Positions 30,326 to 39,453 are shown, numbered from the stretch's first letter. The stretch is 64,000 nucleotides of DNA from Pseudomonas baetica (GCF_019733355.1 NZ_JAIHLQ010000008.1:1-64000), one strand, 5' to 3'. Made by a program: numbers and translations. The notes: a model not told the origin generated them from the sequence alone.

Positions 30326-30356
30326 AAAACCCGCCTTTTACTGGCGGGTTTCTTGT
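30326..30356. terminator. Terminator between PAP2 and ArnT-like genes
   Basis: Stem AAACCCGCC / GGCGGGTTT with a 7-nt loop, then TCTTGTTTG. Placed between convergent genes. Confidence 0.8.
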
Positions 30357-30372
30357 TTGTACTCCCGCTAGT

Positions 30373-31851
30373 TCAATACCCGACGAAGTAGTACGCCTGC
30401 TTTCCAACCATCAACGTCTTGAGCACTTTCAACGGCGCAGCGGGTTCGCGGTCTGCCGCCATTATTGCGACGTGGGAGGAAGAGGCGGCGAGGAAGTCTC
30501 TCAACTGTGCATCGGTATCCAGCCCCTTTAGCACGCGTTGGGTGTAGAACACGGTAGCGCCACCCAGACGTTCATTGGCCTGAAACAGGGCGATCTGATG
30601 CCCTTCGGCCTGCAGCGTCTGAATGTGTGCGGTCAGCGGCAGGAAAGAGAGTTTTTTATCCGCGTGGGGGAGTGCCCATTGCGCTGCGCCCAGGTAACTG
30701 AAGATCACCAGCGTGAGGATGCTCATTGCCAGTGTCTGACGATGACGGGCGATTTTTCCGACGAGCCCGATGGCGGTTTCGTGCCCTTTCAATCGCTCAA
30801 ACAACACGCCTGCGTATTCGGCAGCAATCACCGCAGCAGCCGGTGTCATCGACATCAGGTACACCGTGCGCTTGCTCGACGCCAGGCTCAGCATGATGAA
30901 TTGCACGATGATCCACAGGCTGAAAAACAGCAGGTAACGATTGGCCTTCAGCTCTTTACGTAAATGCCACAGCCCCAGGTACACCAGAATGTTCCACGGC
31001 AGGAAGGCTTCGGGCAGTTTGGCCAGGTAGTAATAGAACGGTTCGTAGTGCCCGGCCTCGACGAACGATCCGCTGAAGCGTCCGACGCTGTTGGTCAGCA
31101 GCACTTCCTTGAGCGCTTGCACCCCGCCGTGCTGATAGAGCACGGCCAGCCAGATCAGCAGCGGAATCAGCCCGATTGCCGTGAGCAACCCGGGCCTTAA
31201 CCAGTCGCCAACCTTCAGGCGCTTGTCCATCAGGTTGTCGGCCAGCAGATAAGCGAAAATCACTACCCCCGGCATCGCCAGCCCGAGCACGCCTTTACTC
31301 AATGTGGCGATGGCAATCCCGACGATAAACAGCAACGAACTGCCTAGGGTCGATGCACGTTGCGCCTGGAAAAACGCCAACAGCGCCGTGGTCACGCCGA
31401 GCGCGAGCAGGGCATCTTCGCCAACGCCGCGCACGTTGCTCCAGTAGCTGGCCATGGTTGCCAGGAGAATTCCTGCCGTCCAGGCGACCATTTTTGGCCG
31501 TTCGAAGCGACGCAACATGCCGTAAAGCAACATCACGCTGAGCAACCCGGCAACCGCTGACGCCAATCGCACCGCCCACGGCGAAACACCGAATACGCGC
31601 ATGGCGCCGGCGTCCAGCCACAAACTCAGGGGCGGTTTTTCCAGAAACGGTTCGCCGAACAGACGTGGGGTTACCCAGTCATTGTCCAGGTGCATCTCCA
31701 TGGCGATCCCGGCGACGCGAGCCTCGGTGGAGCCTTGCAATTGATGGTTACCCAGCGCGAAGAAAAACAGCAGGGCGGCAAGCAGAAACAGCGAAGTGGC
31801 GGCACGCGACATGGGTTTCAGGCAACCGGAAGGGGCGGGAAACCTGAGCAT
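30373..31851 (-). CDS. ArnT-like glycosyltransferase family 39/83 protein
   Basis: Up to 492 aa, multispanning membrane protein. The N-terminal periplasmic loop carries the GT39/83 signature: GSTEARVAGIAMEM with the acidic catalytic residue, and PRLFGEPFLEKPPL. ArnT adds aminoarabinose to lipid A; relatives add other sugars or phosphoethanolamine-like groups. No arnBCAD genes lie here, so the sugar donor is unknown. The start may be ATG 31851 or the internal MSRAATSL about 13 codons later. Confidence 0.82.
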   Translation of the reverse strand: MLRFPAPSGCLKPMSRAATSLFLLAALLFFFALGNHQLQGSTEARVAGIAMEMHLDNDWVTPRLFGEPFLEKPPLSLWLDAGAMRVFGVSPWAVRLASAVAGLLSVMLLYGMLRRFERPKMVAWTAGILLATMASYWSNVRGVGEDALLALGVTTALLAFFQAQRASTLGSSLLFIVGIAIATLSKGVLGLAMPGVVIFAYLLADNLMDKRLKVGDWLRPGLLTAIGLIPLLIWLAVLYQHGGVQALKEVLLTNSVGRFSGSFVEAGHYEPFYYYLAKLPEAFLPWNILVYLGLWHLRKELKANRYLLFFSLWIIVQFIMLSLASSKRTVYLMSMTPAAAVIAAEYAGVLFERLKGHETAIGLVGKIARHRQTLAMSILTLVIFSYLGAAQWALPHADKKLSFLPLTAHIQTLQAEGHQIALFQANERLGGATVFYTQRVLKGLDTDAQLRDFLAASSSHVAIMAADREPAAPLKVLKTLMVGKQAYYFVGY

Positions 31852-31893
31852 ACGTCGCCAATGCTTAACAAATTGTGAACGTCAGCGTTTATT

Positions 31894-32481
31894 TCACGCC
31901 AGGCGTCGTGACCAGCGCTGATCCGGCGCTTCGAACGCCGGATTGACCAACGCCGTCAGCACATGATCCTGCCAGCGTCCGGCTATGTTCAGGTACGCCT
32001 TGGCGTAGCCTTCACGCTCAAACCCCAGCCGTTCCAGCAAGCGTGCACTGCGATCGTTGCCAGGAATGTAGTTGGCCATGATCCGGTGCAGGTTCTGTGT
32101 CTCAAACATGTAAGCGATGGCAGCCTCCAGCGCTTCCTGCATCAAGCCCTGGCCCTGATGAGCCTGGTCAATGTGATACCCCAGATAACACGCCTGAAAC
32201 GCGCCGCGAATAATCCCGCTGAAATTGCAGGCACCGATCATCTGTTGGCTGTCGGGCGTCAGCAGGGCGAAATGCATCGCCAGTCCCGCTTCAAACGCGC
32301 GGGCCTGGATGTCGAGGCGTCGGCGAATCTGTTCGGTGGAGAAATAATCGGTGGTCCGGATCGGCGACCACGCCGCGAGATGGCGTTGATTGCGCTGGTA
32401 GAAATCACTTTCCAGTGCCGCCTGATCCGGGGCAAGGATGGCCAGCGTCAGGCGTTGGCAGGGCAGGGTCAGCAGCGGCAT
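31894..32481 (-). CDS. GNAT N-acetyltransferase, RimJ type
   Basis: 195 aa. GNAT fold with the acetyl-CoA site in LGYHIDQAHQGQGLMQEAL and the RimJ/RimL-like motif IMANYIPGNDRSARLLERLGF. RimJ acetylates the N-terminus of ribosomal protein S5, but such proteins also modify other substrates. Twenty-odd bases downstream of the ArnT-like gene's start region on the same strand. Confidence 0.85.
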   Translation of the reverse strand: MPLLTLPCQRLTLAILAPDQAALESDFYQRNQRHLAAWSPIRTTDYFSTEQIRRRLDIQARAFEAGLAMHFALLTPDSQQMIGACNFSGIIRGAFQACYLGYHIDQAHQGQGLMQEALEAAIAYMFETQNLHRIMANYIPGNDRSARLLERLGFEREGYAKAYLNIAGRWQDHVLTALVNPAFEAPDQRWSRRLA

Positions 32482-32575
32482 CGGGGGCTCCGGTTGGCGA
32501 GAAGTCTGCTGGCAGGTTCGCGCAATAACCTGGAGTACGGCAAGCGATGGTGGAAAAGGGCGCGTAAACGCCAGG

Positions 32576-32605
32576 CAAAAAAAAGCCCGCGGGAGAGTGC
32601 GGGCG
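32576..32605 (-). terminator. Terminator hairpin (minus strand)
   Basis: Read on the minus strand, GCCCGC and GCGGGC flank an 8-nt loop and are followed by eight T residues. It lies upstream of the acetyltransferase gene and could insulate it from the DUF6124-like gene. Confidence 0.7.
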
Positions 32606-32715
32606 AACCGTAGTTTCTTGAATGAGCGAGTGGACTGTACCGGTTTGGCGCAGCGGCAGCAGTGAAGAAAAATTCATCTCGAGGCGCTGGCTCGATGTCG
32701 TTCCACCGGTTAATA

Positions 32716-32748
32716 AAAGACAGGCCGACAATGAGGTCGGCCTGTGCA
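32716..32748 (-). terminator. Terminator of the DUF6124-like gene
   Basis: ACAGGCCGAC / GTCGGCCTGT with a short loop, followed on the minus strand by CTTTTATT. It directly follows the stop codon at 32760. Confidence 0.75.
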
Positions 32749-32759
32749 GGTTTTGCCCA

Positions 32760-33131
32760 TCAGTGGCGAACTTCAGGGTCGGGGGTGGCGCACGATCGTT
32801 GGGGGTCAAGATTGTCCCGCACCCGACAGATCACGATTTCGGCCAATGCACTCAGTTGCTTTATAGCGACCGCAACATGGCGCTGGGAACCGTCAAACTC
32901 ATCAGCAAAGTTGGCGCTGATGACCGCGAGGGATTCAAGGAGGTCACTGGCATGCGCCAGCAGGGTTGTCGTGTCGACGTCGTCGCGTACGCTGAGCATC
33001 TGCTTGAGGGGGATGGTGCGGCGGGGTTTGCGTCGGTTCGAGCTGGTGGTGTTGGATTGCGGTTTCAGGCCGGCTGTTTGCGCTTCGGCAGATACCGGTC
33101 CAACAAGCGTAAGTCGGGTGATTTTTTTCAT
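32760..33131 (-). CDS. Second DUF6124-like small protein
   Basis: About 123 aa from ATG 33131 with GGAG upstream. It resembles the protein at 23823 in length and in the central helix (DTTTLLAHASDLLESLAVISANF), but diverges elsewhere, and its leader lacks the CTACTAAA-loop hairpins. Unknown function. Followed by a terminator. Confidence 0.6.
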   Translation of the reverse strand: MKKITRLTLVGPVSAEAQTAGLKPQSNTTSSNRRKPRRTIPLKQMLSVRDDVDTTTLLAHASDLLESLAVISANFADEFDGSQRHVAVAIKQLSALAEIVICRVRDNLDPQRSCATPDPEVRH

Positions 33132-33325
33132 GACGTAGCTCCGTGGAATGAACAATCTCTGCGGTTGCGGCTGTCAAACCGTCCGCTGGATGGCAGCAAT
33201 CGTGGAGGGTAATCCCCTGAAAACCTGTTCACCAGTTCATGAAAGTCGACGCGTATTGAGGGAAATTTCCTAGGATGCGAAATGTAGGAAGTGATGTTGC
33301 GTGTAAGAACCTTCCTGGATGCTTG

Positions 33326-34252
33326 TCAGCGCTCGGTAACTTTATCTTCCCGTAAAATCCAGCCCGCCTCGCCAGCGTCCAACGTGTACTGAACCTGGCG
33401 CATTTTTCCTGTCCGGCCCGCGTCTGCATCGGCGCTGTCGTAGAGCGGAAACCGCTGTACCAGCCCGTTCTCCACCACAGAAAATGAATCCTCTCCCTGA
33501 TACCCCTCGGCGGTCTTCGGATTGTCGCTGACCGGCGGCAGGTAAATGTCGCTCAGGGATTTTTTATTGTTGGCCGAGTAGGCAATCAGTTCTCCCGGCA
33601 TGCCGCGACCGGAGGCGCGCGTAAAAACGTAGATCTCAGGTGAGCCGTCGTTATTGAGGTCGGCGACTTCGGCACGGACGATCTCGCCGTTAAGCGGTCG
33701 GGTTATCGCCGAGTTGTCGATTTCCAGCCCCTTGGGTTCGATGCGCAAAGTGGGTTTGCCGTCGACGATATTCGCCTGCACATGAAAGCTGATGCCCTGC
33801 AACGCCAGGTTCTGGTCGAAGGGCGCGTGGTTATCCACAGCGTCGCCGTTGGCGAGGATGAGCGAGATGTTGTAGTCGGCCACTTCATTGCGCCGAGCGG
33901 CATTGCGCATGAGATAGACCTGCACCGAGTATTCGCCGTCGGCGGGTAACGAGCCGAGAAAGTGATTGCCCATCATCGAACCGTTGAACAGCGCGTAATC
34001 GGCGCCTTTGGCGGTGATGTTGAAGTAGGCGGAGGTGTTGGAGGGCTTGAAGTCCACCGTCAGGAGCTGCCCAGCCTTGGCATTGAGCCTGTACTGCGCC
34101 GTCTTGTAGCCCTTGATCGATTGTTTGAACTGCACGCTGCCATGGCCGCTTTTGTAGACGACCTGCTGGATCCTAGGCGCGATGTCGATGGTGGCAGCGT
34201 GGGCAGACAGTGAAACGAGGGCCGCCAGTACGGCGCCGAGCCAGATATTCAT
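33326..34252 (-). CDS. Exported lysozyme-inhibitor-like protein with FG-GAP repeat
   Basis: About 308 aa from ATG 34252 with AAGGA upstream. Clear signal peptide (MNIWLGAVLAALVSLSAHA). The first half resembles the PliI/PliG lysozyme-inhibitor fold: SVQFKQSIKGYKTAQYRLNAKAG, SAYFNITAKG and the YSVQVYLMRNAARRNE stretch. The second half has a calcium-binding FG-GAP-like element, VADLNNDGSPEIYVF. Likely periplasmic or outer-membrane defence against host lysozyme; assignment rests on remembered family patterns. Confidence 0.6.
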   Translation of the reverse strand: MNIWLGAVLAALVSLSAHAATIDIAPRIQQVVYKSGHGSVQFKQSIKGYKTAQYRLNAKAGQLLTVDFKPSNTSAYFNITAKGADYALFNGSMMGNHFLGSLPADGEYSVQVYLMRNAARRNEVADYNISLILANGDAVDNHAPFDQNLALQGISFHVQANIVDGKPTLRIEPKGLEIDNSAITRPLNGEIVRAEVADLNNDGSPEIYVFTRASGRGMPGELIAYSANNKKSLSDIYLPPVSDNPKTAEGYQGEDSFSVVENGLVQRFPLYDSADADAGRTGKMRQVQYTLDAGEAGWILREDKVTER

Positions 34253-34291
34253 GAGCGTCCTTCGGGTAATTGCCTCTGTGCCCCGAAGCAT

Positions 34292-34821
34292 AGATCCGGC
34301 GCCGCATACCAGTCCAACCTGGCAGGCGATTAAATCTCGCCGGATTTCAGGGGGTGTTTGAAAGGGGGGCTCCCAGAGCCGAATAACTAAGCTGCACTAG
34401 TGAGCCTGTGATGAGCTATTGAAGCTGTGCTGAGGTTTGATCGGCAGAACACCGCAGAAGCGTTGCTGGGAAATCGTAAAAACTGGCTTGAATCAATGTG
34501 AATTCAAGATCCCCAGATGCGACAAAGCCCGCACGGGGCGGGCTTTGTCGTTGAGAGTTGGTGGGCCGGGGTAATCTGAACTGAATATTTAAGTTATTGA
34601 TTTATAATAAAAATATTCGGTTAATTGATTGGGTGGAATACCATTTGGAATGCCTTCAGCTGAGATTCGTCAGAAGGGGCTTTCTATGGATGGTGCTGGC
34701 AGCGGCCACGGTAATTGTTGAACTGAGGTATCAGGGGAGGAGAGGCGCTTGCGGATGACCCTGCCGTTTTCTTGTCCATACCTCACTGAGGTCGCCCTAT
34801 GTCTGCCTCAAGATGAATAGC
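34292..34821. other. Core/accessory junction region
   Basis: No gene is supported here. A perfect hairpin GACAAAGCCCGC / GCGGGCTTTGTC (34522-34550) acts as a terminator. After about 34,560 the sequence becomes visibly richer in A+T and the genes that follow are accessory, so this is the probable left boundary of the island. No direct repeat or tRNA end could be identified by eye. Confidence 0.5.
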
Positions 34822-35904
34822 TTAGTTGTCCTCTTCGAGCTTTCTCTGAGGTCCTCGGATAACGGTGCGCTTCTTTCTTTGAAGCGTGACTTTGTTAGAT
34901 CTAATGGTTATATCAGCGGAGGAGCAGCCTGGCAGGTTTTGTGGCGCTGATCGAGACTCAAGGTCGGTCGCATTTTTTTCAAGGGAGACAGAATTCTTCT
35001 CTTCTGAAAGCTCCTTTGGGCTTAGACCAGTGTGATTAGTCGTTCCCGGACCATGAGGCTTAGCTACGAGCACAAGGCTGGATTCCGAATGATCTTCTGG
35101 CAGTGGCAGGCGCTCCGAGTCAATCCTAAACGTATCTTCAGTTGAGCTTGATTGATTGCCTGGCGAAGAATTATTCGAGCAAGGCGGGCCCTCCGTTGCT
35201 GCCTCTTTTAGTGCCAGTATGGAGTCGCCTACTGGTATGGCGTGATTAAAGAGCTCGCTGTGGAGTAGGGTGCTCTGGCCTTTTACGATTGCTTCGGCAT
35301 CGACCATTATCTGCTTGCACCGCTTGTCGATCCTGCGTTGCTGATCCTGGGTGACGGGTTCTGTTGAACGCGCGACATCTTGCAGCAGAGCCTCAAGTCG
35401 ACAAAACGATCCCACGCTGTTCTTCAATAAGTCCATTAGGGTCTTATTGGCCTGCTTGTGTTTGTTGATTTCTTCTTTGCAGGCTGACAGCTGCGCTTTG
35501 TGCCGATCGGTTACCTGCTTAACCTCTTTTTTCAGGTCCGTCTGGGCTTGCGATTTGTCAGAGATCAAAGTGGTAAGCAAGCTGGTCTCGTTGGTTCGGT
35601 TTCTCCTAGCCAGTGACGAAAGCTCTTTTTTGACCCCAGTTTCGAGTTTGAAGGTGCAGGCCTTTCGACCCTTTTCCGGAGACCTGTACTTCTTCTGTCT
35701 CCAGGCATTCTTCATTTTACCAAGCAGGCCTTGGCCGGCTTCTGACTCTTCTAGGCTTTTGCCCACGCCGAGTAGGTATTCGTGCGTTGAAGCTCTGCGC
35801 TGTGGGTCGATGCGGCTTTTTCCCTGAAGGTACTCGTGGGCCCACCTTTGCTGCAGGTAATCGTTTTTATCGAGCCACTCAAGTCCCAATGACCTTTGGC
35901 GCAT
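34822..35904 (-). CDS. Unknown coiled-coil protein
   Basis: 360 aa, not recognised. Residues about 80-120 look like a ribbon-helix-helix or similar DNA-binding start (ACTFKLETGVKKELSSLARR), followed by a long charged coiled coil (DLKKEVKQVTDRHKAQL ... CKEEINKHKQANKTLMDLL). The C-terminal third is low-complexity, rich in S, E, N and P. Divergent from the winged-helix gene, with the CGTTAT repeats between them. Could be a partition or regulatory protein of the element. Confidence 0.6.
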   Translation of the reverse strand: MRQRSLGLEWLDKNDYLQQRWAHEYLQGKSRIDPQRRASTHEYLLGVGKSLEESEAGQGLLGKMKNAWRQKKYRSPEKGRKACTFKLETGVKKELSSLARRNRTNETSLLTTLISDKSQAQTDLKKEVKQVTDRHKAQLSACKEEINKHKQANKTLMDLLKNSVGSFCRLEALLQDVARSTEPVTQDQQRRIDKRCKQIMVDAEAIVKGQSTLLHSELFNHAIPVGDSILALKEAATEGPPCSNNSSPGNQSSSTEDTFRIDSERLPLPEDHSESSLVLVAKPHGPGTTNHTGLSPKELSEEKNSVSLEKNATDLESRSAPQNLPGCSSADITIRSNKVTLQRKKRTVIRGPQRKLEEDN

Positions 35905-35961
35905 TGTCCTGACCCTCAGATTTCGGTTTTAGCACCGTTCCGGCATCGTACATCTAATTAT

Positions 35962-36010
35962 CGTTATTCGTAACGTATTAATACCGTTATGCGTTGCGTT
36001 ATGCATAACG
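35962..36010. repeat. CGTTAT repeat cluster (iteron- or operator-like)
   Basis: CGTTATTCGTAACG at 35962-35975 has 5-bp inverted arms. CGTTATGC at 35985 is a further half-site. CGTTATGCATAACG at 35997-36010 is a perfect 14-bp palindrome. They lie in the divergent gap between the coiled-coil and winged-helix genes, where an autoregulator or replication initiator would bind. Confidence 0.65.
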
Positions 36011-36083
36011 AAATTATATTTATTACAGCCTGTAAATACTACGATATTATTGATCTCTGTTAACCGGTGACCGGAGGCCGTCG

Positions 36084-37442
36084 GTGCCTTTACGTGCTTT
36101 GCTTTGTGAGATCAAAGGCCTTCAGCCAGAGACCAAGTACTTCCTGGTGCGCTTCATTCAGTGTTTCGGCGTTACTGATCCTGTCTGCCTAGGGGTTAAG
36201 GATTTGGCCAATCATGTTGGCGTGACGGACCGCCAGGTTTCGGCGGCTCTGGATGCTTTGGTGGATGCTGCGATTTTGATCCGCTCCTCAATACCCAATG
36301 AGAGAGGACGTCCAGTAAGGAGCCATAGAGTCGCCAAGACCTTCCTGGCGGAACTGAATTGTTTGCCGGTGCCGTTGGGCGCGATGCACGAAGCAGCAAT
36401 TGAACGGCTGATGGTGCATGTGGGGCCTGTTGGAGTTCAGGGCGAGGAGAGGGGGGGATCTCTGTCTCAGCTTCGAGCAAGAAAAAAACGAGGCAGCCTG
36501 AACAGGGTGAATCGACTCCTGATGGCCGTGCTGCTATGCGGCGCTGATCGGTTCGGTGTTGTGCGCAATCTCGGGACAGTGCAGATCTGTAAAGCGACAG
36601 GGTTGACTAAGGAAATGCTGAGGAACCGGCTCAAGACGCTAATGGATCAAGCCTTGATCCGCAGCTACATACCTGGCTTAAGCAGTCCGGTGCTGGCTGT
36701 GAAGCGAAAGAGTGTTTACTACCTCAACCTGAATCATGCGCAGCTAGCTGGGAATGGCCAAGCAACTTCTATTCTGGGGGTTCAGGGCAGAAACATTTAC
36801 CGCGCCGGGCCAGAGTTGCTGCAAAAAATTCACTTTGTAGTAAACAAAACTAAAAAGGATGCCAAGGTCGTCCACGGTTCAAGCGAAGCTCTAATCGTTA
36901 AGATCTTGGCAGGTCAAGGGCCGGAGTTTTATCGTGCATTTCAGGCTCTCCTAGAGGAGTACGCTGCGCAGCTTTTATCTAGGCACTGGCTGAATCTAGC
37001 TGAGGGTGGAGCACTGGCGGAGCGAATTGATGACCTGCAGCTACGACAGCAGATCCAACAAGATTTTAGGTTACCGGAAGGCTTGCAAGAGATTGACGAT
37101 ATTGGTGTCAGCGTTGCTCGTGCCAGGTTCAACGAACAACTTTTTAATTTGACGTATGACATCGCCCTATGGATCAAGTCTCTGCTATCCAACGCCTCGA
37201 ATGTTCCTCTTAGTGAGCTCGATTTCGTAATCTCCCCCCAACATTTTACGCATGCCAATTTTTACCGTGCATTGCTCGCGCTACCGAAGGCAGAGCAAGG
37301 TTGGAATGGGTGTCTGGTGATTGACACAAGCGCTCCTAAGGAGCTCGTCCGCAGCGTTGCTGGTGAGCAGGCAATCCCTTTGGAAGAGCTCTATCTCTAC
37401 GGGTTGCTTTCTAGGCCAGGCAATGGTGAGGTGATTAAGTAA
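36084..37442 (+). CDS. Winged-helix protein, possible replication or regulatory factor
   Basis: 452 aa, not assigned to a named family. Two DNA-binding-like regions: GVKDLANHVGVTDRQVSAALDALVDAAIL near the N-terminus, and TVQICKATGLTKEMLRNRLKTLMDQ around residue 170. The remainder is helical without recognisable catalytic motifs. It follows the CGTTAT repeats and precedes alpA by 49 bp. A replication-initiator or large MarR-like role fits, but it is inference. Confidence 0.6.
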   Translation: MPLRALLCEIKGLQPETKYFLVRFIQCFGVTDPVCLGVKDLANHVGVTDRQVSAALDALVDAAILIRSSIPNERGRPVRSHRVAKTFLAELNCLPVPLGAMHEAAIERLMVHVGPVGVQGEERGGSLSQLRARKKRGSLNRVNRLLMAVLLCGADRFGVVRNLGTVQICKATGLTKEMLRNRLKTLMDQALIRSYIPGLSSPVLAVKRKSVYYLNLNHAQLAGNGQATSILGVQGRNIYRAGPELLQKIHFVVNKTKKDAKVVHGSSEALIVKILAGQGPEFYRAFQALLEEYAAQLLSRHWLNLAEGGALAERIDDLQLRQQIQQDFRLPEGLQEIDDIGVSVARARFNEQLFNLTYDIALWIKSLLSNASNVPLSELDFVISPQHFTHANFYRALLALPKAEQGWNGCLVIDTSAPKELVRSVAGEQAIPLEELYLYGLLSRPGNGEVIK

Positions 37443-37491
37443 TTTTTTACAGACTTTGCGAATCCTCTGAACGTATTACAGGAGCCCGTTC

Positions 37492-37698
37492 ATGAGGATC
37501 ATCCGTCTGAAAGAAGTCATCAACTCGACCGGTCTGGCACGGTCGACCATCTACAAGTACATCGGGGAAGGCAGCTTCCCCAGACCGGTCTCTCTGGGGG
37601 ATCGGTGCGTTGCCTGGGTGGAAAGTGAAGTTCACAACTGGATCCGCGCTAGGATTGAGGCACGCGACTTGGCCGAGGGTGAGCCGTGTGACTCGTAG
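37492..37698 (+). CDS. AlpA family regulator
   Basis: 68 aa. AlpA/MerR-like helix-turn-helix: IIRLKEVINSTGLARSTIYKYI, followed by FPRPVSLGDRCVAWVESEV. Such proteins activate excision or integrase genes of prophages and islands. Ribosome site GGAG before ATG. Followed by a hairpin at 37743. Confidence 0.92.
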   Translation: MRIIRLKEVINSTGLARSTIYKYIGEGSFPRPVSLGDRCVAWVESEVHNWIRARIEARDLAEGEPCDS

Positions 37699-37742
37699 GC
37701 ATCAGGGGTGAGCTTTGGATGCCTGTTCAAGCAGTCTCAATA

Positions 37743-37773
37743 CGCCATGGCTGGGGCTTCCCCAACCATGGCG
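37743..37773 (+). terminator. Hairpin after alpA
   Basis: CGCCATGGCTGGGG / CCCCAACCATGGCG, one mismatch, 3-nt loop, followed by CTTTATG. Weak T-tract, so it could also be a processing or protein-binding site. The rest of 37,774-38,013 shows no gene. Confidence 0.55.
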
Positions 37774-38013
37774 CTTTATGCCGCCTCAGCCGGTTGTCGT
37801 GGCGACACCTCAGACAACTCCCGCAATAGGCTCATAGCAAAAAGTATCTATAGGCGGGGCAATGTCGCCTTCCATTGTCCCGCTTCCCTGGGCAGTGCCT
37901 TGCTTGGTAAAGCTGGTTTTATTGATATAGCTATATAGCTACATCCATATTCAATCCAATCAACAACTCCCTTCCAATAGTCTCAAGCAGAGAGCGTCTC
38001 GGCAGTAAAAAAA

Positions 38014-38026
38014 TACTCAGTGAGTA
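38014..38026. promoter_or_regulatory. Perfect palindrome before the HUH gene
   Basis: TACTCA-G-TGAGTA, a 13-bp perfect palindrome 35 bases upstream of ATG 38061. It could be an operator or part of an origin used by the HUH protein. Confidence 0.4.
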
Positions 38027-38060
38027 CTTGGTGTGCATCCAACGAATCAGGCACTCAACC

Positions 38061-39026
38061 ATGTACTCACCCAGCACTACCACCTACACCCGCGTATCCC
38101 AGTCTCAAGCCTCGATCCTGATCGAGCGACTCGTTCAGTCCATTGAGCGTACTGACAGACCTGCCTTCGAGATCATCCAGTCTCCATCGGGATACGAGCG
38201 GGTGCAGAAGACCAGGCTCTCCAAATACTTCGACTCCATGCAGCAGATGCTTGATCTCTTCTATGATGATGAAGCCTACGTCTACAGCGAGCACCTGCGA
38301 GCCTTCTGGCAAGCCTGTCAGGACATTGGCCTAGAGCGTAGTTCTGCAGGCCTGATCTGCCTGAATGAGCAAGGGACGGGATACTTGGATTGCCACCACG
38401 CCATGAACGTGCTGGTCGCTCGAATTCGTCAGATAGTCCGAAGCAAGAAGTTCAAGCGTAAGGAGAATGACCGCCTCTATGAGGCCAGCCAGAAACGGGC
38501 CAAGCTTACTGAGTATGTGGGACGAGTGCTGGATCGCTATTCCCGCACGGTTGTGGTACGGGTGGATCTGCACTACCGAGCAATAGCTCGAGCGCGTCTG
38601 CTTATCGAGCATGTGTTTGAGGACCTGGATATGCTGGTCCGAGCGAGGGAGCGTAATCCGATCTTCATGCACGAGACGGGCTATATCTGTTCAATTGAGC
38701 AAGGAGAGGACAAGGGGTTTCACGTTCATGCTGCCTTCTTCTTCAATGGTGCTGAGGTGCGTAGCGACTTCAACAAAGCGAGGGAGATTGGTGAGTTGTG
38801 GGAGCAGGTCAGCCGTGGGCATGGGTACTGCTACCGGTGCAATGATGACAAGGACCGTTACGGCGATGAGGTAGGTATTGGGACGATCCGGCGAGTTGAC
38901 ACTCAGGCGTGCGGCAAGGTTATCAAGGCCATGCACTACCTCACCAAGGACTCTCAGCATCTACGCATCAAGCCGACAGGGGCACGAACCTTTCGCACTG
39001 GTCGCATTCGGCGGACAGCTGCTTGA
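38061..39026 (+). CDS. Inovirus Gp2/YagK-YfjJ family protein with HUH motif
   Basis: About 321 aa from ATG 38061. Belongs to the YagK/YfjJ-type family often annotated as inovirus Gp2. A histidine-hydrophobic-histidine motif sits at residues 221-223 (GFHVHAAFFFNG), and a Tyr/Lys motif lies near 291-296 (MHYLTKD). This matches the layout of rolling-circle Rep endonucleases. A cysteine pair (YCYRC) lies between. Likely nicks DNA to replicate or mobilise the element. Confidence 0.75.
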   Translation: MYSPSTTTYTRVSQSQASILIERLVQSIERTDRPAFEIIQSPSGYERVQKTRLSKYFDSMQQMLDLFYDDEAYVYSEHLRAFWQACQDIGLERSSAGLICLNEQGTGYLDCHHAMNVLVARIRQIVRSKKFKRKENDRLYEASQKRAKLTEYVGRVLDRYSRTVVVRVDLHYRAIARARLLIEHVFEDLDMLVRARERNPIFMHETGYICSIEQGEDKGFHVHAAFFFNGAEVRSDFNKAREIGELWEQVSRGHGYCYRCNDDKDRYGDEVGIGTIRRVDTQACGKVIKAMHYLTKDSQHLRIKPTGARTFRTGRIRRTAA

Positions 39027-39129
39027 GCGCTATCGATCTGTCGATGGCTATCCCACTTCTGAGGCGAATGTCCTATTTCCTGACTAGCTGATTGCCACTA
39101 CAGTGGTGCCCTTTTACTAGGAGGGCACC

Positions 39130-39453
39130 ATGGCATCAGTGATTGAAGTCACTCAGGATGTGGTTTACGACCTGTCAGGCGAGAAGGTAACTATCCCGGC
39201 AGATTCGATAGTTCAGTCCCCACCTGAGCTGGTGGAGGCTCCCAGATTCAAGGGGGATGGTGAAACCTATGCGACCTTTTTCACCGGGACTACCCAGGCT
39301 GGGGATGTCGTATGGCGCGTAACGGCAGATTACGGTTTCACAACTCTAAGCATCGACGCTGTCGAGCTGGTGGAGTGCCCAGAAGTTATCGAGATTATCC
39401 AGAGCTTAGCGGTTGAGATCGTTCAAGTCGAATATGAAGACGATGCGTGTTGA
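39130..39453 (+). CDS. Hypothetical small acidic protein
   Basis: 107 aa, not recognised. Strong AGGAGGG ribosome site before ATG, so expression is likely. Acidic, with a beta-rich pattern (VTQDVVYDLSGEKVTIPAD, TYATFFTGTTQAG). No signal peptide or membrane segment. Follows the HUH gene by 100 bp. Confidence 0.65.
   Translation: MASVIEVTQDVVYDLSGEKVTIPADSIVQSPPELVEAPRFKGDGETYATFFTGTTQAGDVVWRVTADYGFTTLSIDAVELVECPEVIEIIQSLAVEIVQVEYEDDAC

Noticed and set aside
34292..34560. tRNA or attachment-site end at the island boundary
   Set aside because: No tRNA fold or direct repeat with the right flank could be found by eye.
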